Shown here piece by piece: positions 1 through 6,217 of a DNA stretch of 7,790 nt (positions within the stretch are counted from its first letter, which is position 1; each line of letters begins with the position of its first letter). The notes beneath the pieces were generated by a model. It was not told the DNA's origin. It did no database searches and saw only the letters and a program-made list of their open reading frames with translations. This stretch comes from an uncultured Collinsella sp. (lineage in GTDB: Bacteria > Actinomycetota > Coriobacteriia > Coriobacteriales > Coriobacteriaceae), in contig USTC01000039.1 in the NCBI GenBank assembly GCA_900557505.1, positions 1 through 7,790 of the forward strand, written 5' to 3'. The position numbers were made by a program, and so were the translations under genes.

Positions 1-158
1 AGCCCCTCGTCGAGGTCGATTTCGACGCGGTCCGCGCCGCCGGCTTCGATCCCACGGTCTTCGTTATCGTGTGCGAGCGTTCAGAGAACTCGACTCTTCG
101 TGAGCATGCTTCCGGCCCTGTTGCTGTTAAAGAGCCTGTCGTCTGGCTTTCCGAGTAA
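1..158 (+). CDS. PTS EIIA component, glucose family, C-terminal fragment (5' end outside window)
   Basis: Reading codons from base 3, 51 residues run to a TAA at 156-158. The segment PLVEVDFDAVRAAGFDPT matches the late part of glucose-family (Crr-like) EIIA domains, where a PL-E-D hydrophobic strand and an A-AGYD/GFD-T motif precede the last beta strands. The remaining tail, ending VVWLSE, looks like a natural C terminus and not a linker to another domain. The phosphorylated histidine lies upstream of the window and cannot be checked. EIIA proteins are cytosolic and carry phosphate from HPr to an EIIB domain. The EIICB gene downstream has no EIIA domain of its own, so this protein is the obvious phosphate donor for it. 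Whether EIIA is free-standing or the tail of a larger fusion is unknown from this fragment. Confidence 0.8.
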   Translation, partial: PLVEVDFDAVRAAGFDPTVFVIVCERSENSTLREHASGPVAVKEPVVWLSE

Positions 159-176
159 ATTCTTGTGGTGGGTACC

Positions 177-1031
177 GTGGTTATCAAGCGAGTTTTTAAC
201 AACAACGTCGCAATGGTCACTTCGGACGATGGCTCCGAGCTCATCGTCATCGGCCGAGGCCTCTGCTTTGGCCGTCATGCCGGCGATGCCATCGACGAGG
301 CGTCGATCGAAAAGACCTACGCGTTGCAGGAGGGAACTTCTCAGGATTCGCGTACGATTGACCGCTTGGCACATCTTTTGGAGTCCATCCCCACCGTCAA
401 CCTCGTGATTGCCGAGGACATTGTTCAGATGCTCCGTCGTGAGCTCAATGTTGATATCAACGACAAGATTCTCATTGCTCTCGCAGACCATATCAGCCTT
501 GCTTTGGAGCGTGAGCGCAAGGGCGTCTCCTGTGAGAATCCGTTGCTGCTCGAGATCCAGCAGTTCTATCGCAAGGAGTATGCACTTGCGGGCCGTGCGC
601 TGCAGATTATCAAGGAGTATATGGGCATCCAGATGAGCGAAGAAGAGCAGGGCTTCATTACGCTGCATATCGTCAACGCCACCATGCCGCAACGCTCCGA
701 CCGTTTGATTGTTTCGGTCCAGCTTGTTCGCGACGTGCTCGCGATTGTTTCCGAGCGCTATGCTACGACCCTCGATGACACCTCGTTGCCCTATGAGCGT
801 TTCGTCCGCCACCTGCAGTTTTTCGCACAGCGGGCGCTTGACCCCACGGCCGGGCAAATCAATGGCGATGCGCTGTTCCGAATCGATGAAACGGCGTATC
901 CGTGCGCATTCTCGTGCGCGGACGCCATAGCCGCCCACTTGTCGTCTACCTATAACGTTGTCGTTACCGATGCCGAGAAGAGCTATCTCGCATATCACAT
1001 TGTTAACCTGCTTGGAGAACCTGGTCTCTAG
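177..1031 (+). CDS. BglG/LicT-family PRD transcriptional antiterminator
   Basis: This is an RNA-binding antiterminator of PTS operons (BglG, LicT, SacY family). From GTG 177 it has 284 residues, the usual family length. Residues 1-55 are the CAT RNA-binding domain, with the signature IKRVFNNNVAMV (N8-N10) and a GRGLCFGRHAGDAID stretch like the LicT GKG-GF-GD-ID motif. PRD1 and PRD2 follow. The four regulatory histidines expected from LicT are all visible: H105 (LADHISLALER), H164 (ITLHIVNA), H212 (RFVRHLQFF) and H274 (YLAYHIVNL). The frame is open from GTG 165. GTG 177 is preferred because it yields the family's normal MVIKRV-NNN start and has a GGTG match to the anti-Shine-Dalgarno six bases upstream. 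The upstream EIIA gene ends 18 bases before it. In known systems EIIB phosphorylates PRD1 without substrate (off) and HPr phosphorylates PRD2 (on). By inference it regulates this operon. Confidence 0.93.
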   Translation: MVIKRVFNNNVAMVTSDDGSELIVIGRGLCFGRHAGDAIDEASIEKTYALQEGTSQDSRTIDRLAHLLESIPTVNLVIAEDIVQMLRRELNVDINDKILIALADHISLALERERKGVSCENPLLLEIQQFYRKEYALAGRALQIIKEYMGIQMSEEEQGFITLHIVNATMPQRSDRLIVSVQLVRDVLAIVSERYATTLDDTSLPYERFVRHLQFFAQRALDPTAGQINGDALFRIDETAYPCAFSCADAIAAHLSSTYNVVVTDAEKSYLAYHIVNLLGEPGL

Positions 1032-1130
1032 GCATAACGTGCCCACACATCGATTGATATAAGGCAAGGCTCACGGTCTTGTCCAGGGCACATCTGTCTT
1101 AATTTGCGGAAAAGGAAGGGGAGTACCGCT
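1032..1130 (+). promoter_or_regulatory. Leader between antiterminator and permease genes with nested inverted repeats
   Basis: This 99-base gap holds two inverted repeats that can nest. The outer pair is GTGCCC (1039-1044) with GGGCAC (1086-1091). The inner pair is GGCAAG (1063-1068) with CTTGTC (1078-1083), allowing one G-U pair and a 9-base loop. Just after the outer stem comes a mildly T-rich run (1093-1105). BglG-family proteins bind an RNA hairpin (RAT) that overlaps a terminator. The GATTG (1052-1056) and GGCAAG segments recall pieces of Bacillus RAT sites, but the arms do not pair in the canonical way and there is no convincing terminator U-tract. I treat this as a possible structured leader, not as a proven RAT. 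Confidence 0.3.
1112..1123 (+). promoter_or_regulatory. Ribosome binding site that sets the EIICB start
   Basis: A long purine run, AAGGAAGGGGAG, ends seven bases before ATG 1131. It decides in favour of ATG 1131 over the in-frame TTG at 1104, which has no Shine-Dalgarno sequence in front of it. Confidence 0.8.
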
Positions 1131-2747
1131 ATGACCGCAAAAAAGAAGTTCAATTTCAAAGCGCCGTTGGAGGTGTTCGCGAAGTCGATCGTCCAGCCGA
1201 TGATGTATCTCTCGGTTGCCGGCATCCTGCTCATTGTGGGCATCATTCTGACCAACAAGACCATTTGCGCTTTGGTCCCCGTACTGGGCTCCGGTCCGTT
1301 CCAGCTTGTGGGCGCCGTTGTCTACCAGTCGCTGATGTTTATCATCAACAACCTCTCGATTCTGTTCTGCGTGGGCATCGCCGGCGCCATGGCAAAGAAG
1401 AACAAGGGCCATGCTTCGCTGATCGCCCTGATGTCGTTCTTCCTGTTCCTGCAGGCTAACAACATCGTGCTCAACGCCACCGGCTCTCTTGCCGATGCGA
1501 GCGGCATGCTCGGCCTTACCGGAACCGGCCAGGCCACCGTTATGGGCATCCAGGTGCTCGATACCGGCGTGTTCGGCGGCATCATTCTCGGTTGCATCAC
1601 CGGCGCCGTGTTCAACAAGTACTCGAACAAGCAGTTCCCCATTGCCCTTTCGATGTTCTCGGGCGTTCGCTTTCCGTTCCTGATCATGATCATCATTTCC
1701 TGGATCATGGGCGCTGGCTTCTGCATCGTTTGGCCTCCGGTTCAGGGTGCCATCTCCTCCGTTGCCGGCATCATTAAGGAGTCGGGCAACATCGGCCTGT
1801 TTATCTACGGCATGCTCAACAAGCTGCTCGTTCCCACCGGTCTGCACCACCTCATCTACACCCCGTTCCAGTTCTCCGATGTGGGTGGCACCCTTACGCT
1901 GGGTGGTCAGGTTATCGCCGGCGCCTATCCCATCCGTGTTGCCGAGATGGCAATGACGGGTCAGCCCTTCTCCGATAGCACCTACTTCAACAGCTACACC
2001 TTCAACAATCTGTGGCCCTACATCGGCATCGGCCTCGCCTTTATCGTCACCGCCTACAAGGGGAACAAGGATAAGACCAAGGCCGTTATCATCCCGCTGA
2101 TCATCACCGCCGTGCTCTCCTGCGTGACCGAGCCCATGGACTTCCTCTTTGTCTTTGCCGCTCCCGTGCTCTTTGTCGTTCACTCGGTTCTTTCCGGCAT
2201 CTTCCTGGTCCTGCTCAAGGTCCTCTCCGTGCCCGCTTCGACTGCAGGCGGCATCATCAACATCGTGGTCTCCAACCTGGTCCTGGGCGTCGATAAGACC
2301 AACTGGCCGGTTATGCTGGTGCTTGGAGTCGTCAACGCCGCGCTGTACTTCTTCCTCTTCACCTTCCTTATCAAGAAGCTCAACCTCCACACGCCTGGCC
2401 GCGAGGAGGAGTCCGAGCTCGCCGAGTCCGTTGCCGAGGGCGAGGCCGCCGCGTCTGTCGCAGTGAAGCAGGGCGCCGTTGCCGCGGCTCCCGCAGAGGG
2501 CGTCGATGCAGGTATTGCCGACCTGGTCGCAGGTCTTGGCGGCAAGGACAACATCGAGGAGCTCGAGAACTGCTTTACGCGTCTCCGCGTGAACGTTAAG
2601 AACCCGGACCTCATCAATGAGGACCTCATCAACCACGTGCCCAACAGCGGCATCAACCGCAACGGCAATAATATCCAGATCATCTTTGGCATGAAGGTCG
2701 CCGAGATGCGCGACAAGGTCGAAAACGCAATTGAGAAGGAGCAGTAA
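1131..2747 (+). CDS. Alpha-glucoside (maltose-type) PTS permease, EIICB
   Basis: This membrane sugar permease and phosphotransferase has 538 residues, close to GlvC/MalP, MalB and AglA (about 525-540). Residues 11-420 form the glucose-family EIIC domain with about ten hydrophobic segments, including 25-45, 68-86, 145-160, 183-202, 295-308, 318-331, 340-365 and 393-415. Visible signatures are LLVPTGLHH (H239) and CVTEPMDF (residues 331-338), the family's TEP substrate-site motif. An Ala/Glu-rich linker (422-460) leads to an EIIB domain (about 463-538) with GGKDNIEELENCFTRLRV, whose Cys481 is the phosphorylated residue. There is no EIIA domain. The EIIA gene upstream should supply it. The GH4 6-phospho-alpha-glucosidase three bases downstream supports maltose or another alpha-glucoside as substrate. 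The exact sugar cannot be read from the sequence; a beta-glucoside is unlikely. Confidence 0.92.
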   Translation: MTAKKKFNFKAPLEVFAKSIVQPMMYLSVAGILLIVGIILTNKTICALVPVLGSGPFQLVGAVVYQSLMFIINNLSILFCVGIAGAMAKKNKGHASLIALMSFFLFLQANNIVLNATGSLADASGMLGLTGTGQATVMGIQVLDTGVFGGIILGCITGAVFNKYSNKQFPIALSMFSGVRFPFLIMIIISWIMGAGFCIVWPPVQGAISSVAGIIKESGNIGLFIYGMLNKLLVPTGLHHLIYTPFQFSDVGGTLTLGGQVIAGAYPIRVAEMAMTGQPFSDSTYFNSYTFNNLWPYIGIGLAFIVTAYKGNKDKTKAVIIPLIITAVLSCVTEPMDFLFVFAAPVLFVVHSVLSGIFLVLLKVLSVPASTAGGIINIVVSNLVLGVDKTNWPVMLVLGVVNAALYFFLFTFLIKKLNLHTPGREEESELAESVAEGEAAASVAVKQGAVAAAPAEGVDAGIADLVAGLGGKDNIEELENCFTRLRVNVKNPDLINEDLINHVPNSGINRNGNNIQIIFGMKVAEMRDKVENAIEKEQ

Positions 2748-2750
2748 ACA

Positions 2751-4133
2751 ATGATCATTACTCTGTGTGGTGGCGGATCCACCTTTACCCCCGGCATCGT
2801 CAAGTCCATCGCCCTGCGCAAGGACGAGCTCGACGTTGACGAGATTCGTCTGTACGACATCAACGAGGAGCGCCAGCGCAAGGTCGGCGTGCTCGTGGAC
2901 TGGATTTTGCACGAGGACCTCGGCCTGGACATCAAGCTCACGGTGACCACCGACAAAAAGACGGCTTTTACCGACGCGAGCTTCGTGTTTGCCCAGATGC
3001 GCGTGGGCGGCTACGCCATGCGCGAGCAGGACGAGAAGATTCCGCTGCGTCACGGCTGCGTGGGCCAGGAGACTTGCGGTTGCGGCGGCCTTGCCTACGG
3101 CATGCGCACCATCTTCCCCATGGTCGAGCTGATCGATGACGTTGAGAAGTACGCCAAGAAGGATTACTGGATTCTCAACTACTCCAACCCTGCTGCCATC
3201 GTCTCCGAGGGCTGCCGTGTGCTGCGTCCCAACGCTCGCATCATCAACATCTGCGACATGCCGATCGCGATCATCGACGTGGTTTGCGCCGCGCTCGATA
3301 TCGACAAGAAGGATGTCGAGTACGATTACTTTGGTCTCAACCACTTTGGTTGGTTCACCTCGATCCGCCACAAGGGCGAGGAGGTGCTCCCGCAGCTGCG
3401 CGAGTACATCAAGGAGCACCAGATCCTGCTGCCCGACTCCTACCTCAAGGGCATGGGCTCGCTCATGGCAAAGAAGCCCGAGGAGGCCACCGACGAGCAT
3501 CCCGAGCAGAATCGCCACACCAAGGGCAGCTGGTACTACGTCTGGAAGGGCGAGTACGAGATCATGGAGTGCTTCCCGGAGTACCTGCCCAACACGTATC
3601 TGAACTACTACCTGCAGCAGAAGGAGTTCGTCGAGCATTCCAACCCCGAGCGCACCCGTGCTAACGAGGTTGAGGAGACGCGTGAGAAGAACCTCTTCGA
3701 CGGCATCGACCACTACGAGAAGACGGGCGAGATCGACGAGAGCACGTTCTATGCGGGCAGCCACGGCGACTGGATTGCCGACCTGGCTATCGCTCTGAAG
3801 AACGACACCAAGCAGCGCTTCCTGGTCATTTGCGAGAACAAGGGCGCTATCCCCAACATGCCCTACGACGCCATGGTCGAGCTGCCTGCCTACATTGGCA
3901 AGAACGGCCCCGAGGTCATCAGCCGCGACAACATTCCTCTGTTCCAGCAGGGCCTCATGATGCAGCAGCTGAACTCCGAGAAGCTCGTGGTCGAGGCTAC
4001 GATCGAGGGTTCGTACGAGAAGGCGCTCAAGGCCTTTACGCTGAACAAGACCGTGCCGTCGATGAAGGTCGCCAAGGAGGTTCTCGACGACATGATCGAG
4101 GCCAACAAGGGTTACTGGCCCGAGCTTAAGTAA
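2751..4133 (+). CDS. 6-phospho-alpha-glucosidase, glycoside hydrolase family 4
   Basis: This cytosolic GH4 enzyme uses NAD+, a divalent metal (usually Mn2+) and redox-assisted elimination to split 6-phospho-alpha-glucosides into glucose 6-phosphate and a sugar. It has 460 residues; the family norm is about 440-450. The N terminus carries the dinucleotide-binding GGGSTFTPG (7-15). Further GH4 signatures are QMRVGGYAMREQDEKIPLRHG (82-102, first residues of a long conserved block), GQETCG (105-110) and YSNPA (144-148). Metal-ligand positions known from Bacillus GlvA appear as C168 in CDMP (168-171) and H198 in FGLNHFGWF. CDMP is typical of the 6-phospho-alpha members, while 6-phospho-beta enzymes usually have CNVP, so alpha specificity is favoured. 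ATG 2751 follows the permease stop by three bases, and its AAGGAG (2736-2741) lies inside the permease's last codons, indicating translational coupling. Orthologues are GlvA, MalH and AglB. Confidence 0.95.
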   Translation: MIITLCGGGSTFTPGIVKSIALRKDELDVDEIRLYDINEERQRKVGVLVDWILHEDLGLDIKLTVTTDKKTAFTDASFVFAQMRVGGYAMREQDEKIPLRHGCVGQETCGCGGLAYGMRTIFPMVELIDDVEKYAKKDYWILNYSNPAAIVSEGCRVLRPNARIINICDMPIAIIDVVCAALDIDKKDVEYDYFGLNHFGWFTSIRHKGEEVLPQLREYIKEHQILLPDSYLKGMGSLMAKKPEEATDEHPEQNRHTKGSWYYVWKGEYEIMECFPEYLPNTYLNYYLQQKEFVEHSNPERTRANEVEETREKNLFDGIDHYEKTGEIDESTFYAGSHGDWIADLAIALKNDTKQRFLVICENKGAIPNMPYDAMVELPAYIGKNGPEVISRDNIPLFQQGLMMQQLNSEKLVVEATIEGSYEKALKAFTLNKTVPSMKVAKEVLDDMIEANKGYWPELK

Positions 4134-4165
4134 AAGCAACAGGGTCGCTGGCCGCATACCTGGAG

Positions 4166-4203
4166 CAATGCCCCGTCCACGTGATTGCGTGGGCGGGGCA
4201 TTG
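4166..4203 (+). terminator. Rho-independent terminator of the sugar operon
   Basis: The arms CAATGCCCCGTCCACG (4166-4181) and CGTGGGCGGGGCATTG (4188-4203) pair over 16 bases with a single G-U pair and a 6-base loop. The hairpin starts 32 bases after the GH4 stop. The tail after it (TCATTTGG) is only weakly T-rich, so termination may be incomplete. The stem is nevertheless the strongest in the window and separates the two operons. Confidence 0.75.
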
Positions 4204-4389
4204 TCATTTGGTAACGCGTTTTATCAAATATGGCATTTATCTGCGGTAATGTTCTATTTCACCGCCGAGGGTGACATTTCATACCGCCTGCCGAACTGCG
4301 TGGAGACCTAACAACTTTTTAGGTCAGTGTTGTGCGTGTAGCAACTTCGCCCGGCCTCGCCTCCGGGCTGCCGCATGAGAGGGGATCTT
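4204..4389 (+). promoter_or_regulatory. Intergenic promoter and leader region of the hydrogenase operon
   Basis: No gene was found here. The first 60 bases are more AT-rich than anything else nearby, as expected for a promoter. One weak sigma-70-like candidate is TTATCA (4221-4226) and GGTAAT (4245-4250) with an 18-base spacer. Three short inverted repeats follow: TCACC (4259-4263) with GGTGA (4270-4274); GACCTAA (4305-4311) with TTAGGTC (4319-4325); and GCCCGG (4349-4354) with CCGGGC (4363-4368). The last one sits directly before the ribosome binding site. The first two could be operators or leader hairpins. No regulator can be named from them. Confidence 0.35.
4377..4384 (+). promoter_or_regulatory. 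Ribosome binding site that sets the flavoprotein start
   Basis: GAGAGGGG ends five bases before ATG 4390. An in-frame ATG lies at 4375, but it would place this purine run inside the gene and has only a GC hairpin in front of it. ATG 4390 is therefore preferred. Confidence 0.65.
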
Positions 4390-6217
4390 ATGGCACGACT
4401 GCACGTAATGGAACGCAGCCACGCTCAGGCCGTCATGGACGACCTACATGATGCGCTTGGGCGCCGTCTGGCGGTGAGTTCGCTCGCCCCGTGCCCCGTT
4501 GAGTTTACGGCGGCGCTCGTCAACCTGTGCTCCACCCAGAGCTGCGGCAAGTGCACGCCCTGCCGTGTGGGCCTGAGCGCGCTGAGCGATCTGCTCGCCG
4601 ATGTGCTCGAGGGCCGCGCCGACGAGTCCACGCTCAATTTGATTGAGCGCACGGCCCGCACCATCTACCTTTCGAGTGACTGCGCTATCGGCTACGAGGC
4701 CGGCGCCATGGCACTCACGGCCATTCGCGGCTTCCGCGACGATTTTGAGCACCATATCCGCGAGCACTCCTGTGGCTTTGACCGCGAGGCCCGCGTCCCG
4801 TGCGTCTCGGGCTGCCCGGCGCACGTCGACATTCCCGGTTACATTTCGCTGGTCGAGGCTGGCCGCTATGCCGATGCCGTCAAGGTCATCCGCAAGAACA
4901 ACCCGCTGCCGCTCGTCTGCGGTTTGGTGTGCGAGCATCCCTGCGAGATGCACTGCCGTCGCGGCATGGTCGACGATCCCATGAACATCCTCGCCCTCAA
5001 GCGTTTTGCCGTTGAGCACAGTGACCTCAACGATTACAAGCCCAGCGTGGCCGACAACACCGGCAAGCGCATCGCCGTGATTGGCGGCGGCCCGGCCGGC
5101 CTTTCCTGTGCCTACTACCTGGCCGTGATGGGCCATAAGGTGACCATTTTTGAGCAGCGCCACCACCTGGGCGGCATGCTGCGCTACGGCATCCCCAGCT
5201 ACCGTCTGCCGCGCGAGCGCCTGCAGGCCGAGATCGACTGGATCTTGAGCGCCGGCATCGACGTGGAACTCGACCACTCCGTCAACGGCGAGGGGCTTGC
5301 CCGCCTTCGCGACGAGTTCGATGCCGTCTACCTGGCCATCGGTGCCCACAGCGATAAGAAGCTCGGCCTTCCGGGCGAAGAGGCGCTCGGCGTGGAGTCG
5401 GCCGTCAAGATGCTGCGTGCCATCGGCGACGACGAGCTACCCGACCTGAGCGGCCAGCGCGTGTGCGTCATCGGCGGCGGCAATGTGGCCATGGACGTGG
5501 CGCGCTCTGCCGTGCGCTGCGGTGCCGAAAAGGTGAGCATCGTTTACCGCCGTCGCATCTGCGACATGACGGCCCAGGATGCCGAGATTGCCGGCGCCCA
5601 GGCCGAGGGCTGCGAGGTTCTGGAGCTCACCGCACCGCTCGCTATTGAGACGGGCGAGGAAGGTCGCGTGAGCGGCCTGCGCGTGCAGCCGCAGATTATC
5701 GGCGAGCCCCGTCGTGGGCGTCCGGCCCCGCGTGCCGCCGCCACGCCCGAGCGCGTCATTCCCTGCGAGCGCGTGTTTGTGGCCATTGGCCAGGACATCG
5801 ATTCCAAGCCGTTTGAGGACATGGGCATCGCCTGCAAGTGGGGCCGCGTGGTCACCGATTCGGATGGCGCCGTGCCCAACTTCGATGGCCTCTTTAGCGG
5901 CGGCGACTGCCAGACCGGCCCCGCCACGGGCATCCGTGCCATCAACGCCGGCCGCTTCGGCAAATATCGACCGCTACCTGGGCTTTGACCACAAGATCAA
6001 GCTCGACGTTGAGCTGCCGACCGTGCAGTTTAAGGGCAAGCATGAGTGCGGCCGCTGCGAGCTGGGCGAGCGCGAGGCCGGCGAGCGCATCCATGATTGG
6101 AATCTGGTCGAGCAGGGCCTTACCGAGCAGGAGGCACGCCAGGAGGCAAGCCGCTGCCTGCGTTGCGACCACTTTGGCTTTGGCGCGTTCCGCGGAGGGA
6201 GGAACCTGGAATGGTAG
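4390..6217 (+). CDS. NuoF-type [4Fe-4S] domain fused to GltD/NfnB-like FAD-NAD(P)H oxidoreductase; frameshifted near 5960
   Basis: This is a soluble iron-sulfur flavoprotein, probably the electron-input subunit for the hydrogenase that follows. Residues about 35-115 resemble the C-terminal [4Fe-4S] domain of NuoF: SCGKCTPCRVG gives C52, C55 and C58, with the fourth ligand C98 in SSDCAIG. Residues about 130-210 are the GltD N-terminal Fe-S domain, with C138 and C142 (CVSGCPAHVDIPGYI) and C177, C181, C185 and C189. An FAD Rossmann motif follows at 229-240 (VIGGGPAGLSCA), then an NAD(P)H site at 360-370 (VIGGGNVAMDV) with VYRRR (385-389), and a second FAD motif GLFSGGD-TGPATGI (500-515). The NuoF FMN/NADH domain is absent. 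The original frame ends early at TGA 5986-5988 (532 residues). The homologous C terminus (NIDRYLGF onward, to TAG 6215-6217) continues in the +1 frame, giving about 608 residues if restored. This is either a true mutation or a sequence error. The hydrogenase start overlaps the restored stop region. Confidence 0.88.
5956..5965 (+). other. Frameshift site in the flavoprotein gene
   Basis: Up to TTC GGC (5956-5961) the upstream frame encodes the conserved TGPATGIRAINAGRF. From AAT (5963) the +1 frame encodes NIDRYLGF, the normal continuation of this FAD-domain helix in GltD-like proteins. One surplus base (such as A5962), or two missing bases (for example GC lost from a GGCGCA), would explain the break. 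The upstream frame then reads KYRPLPGL and stops at 5988. No in-frame ATG with a ribosome binding site is visible that could start the tail independently. Confidence 0.85.
6194..6202 (+). promoter_or_regulatory. Strong ribosome binding site for the hydrogenase gene
   Basis: GGAGGGAGG ends eight bases before ATG 6211. It lies inside the last codons of the restored flavoprotein frame, so translation of the two genes would normally be coupled. A second site, GGAG (6256-6259) before ATG 6268, is weaker. Confidence 0.75.

Noticed and set aside
81..1067. A 328-codon - strand open frame opposite the antiterminator
   Set aside because: The + strand frame carries full CAT and PRD signatures. The reverse frame shows no recognisable motif and spans gene boundaries.
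1071..4157. A 1028-codon open frame on the - strand opposite the permease and GH4 genes
   Set aside because: It is the mirror of two strongly recognised + strand genes with GC-biased codons. Its translation is low-complexity, rich in His, Asp, Val and Leu, and shows no family motif.
4444..5349. A 301-codon - strand open frame opposite the flavoprotein
   Set aside because: It is antisense to conserved Fe-S and Rossmann motifs. Its composition is that of a codon-bias shadow.
5956..5988. Programmed +1 frameshifting
   Set aside because: No rare-codon stall, stop codon at the shift point or obvious stimulatory element is visible. A plain mutation or sequence error is simpler.
5714..6217. A separate gene starting at 5714 in the +1 frame
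   Set aside because: Before 5962 this frame is out of register with clearly conserved GltD sequence and has no sensible protein. Only its part after 5962 is real, as the displaced tail of the flavoprotein.
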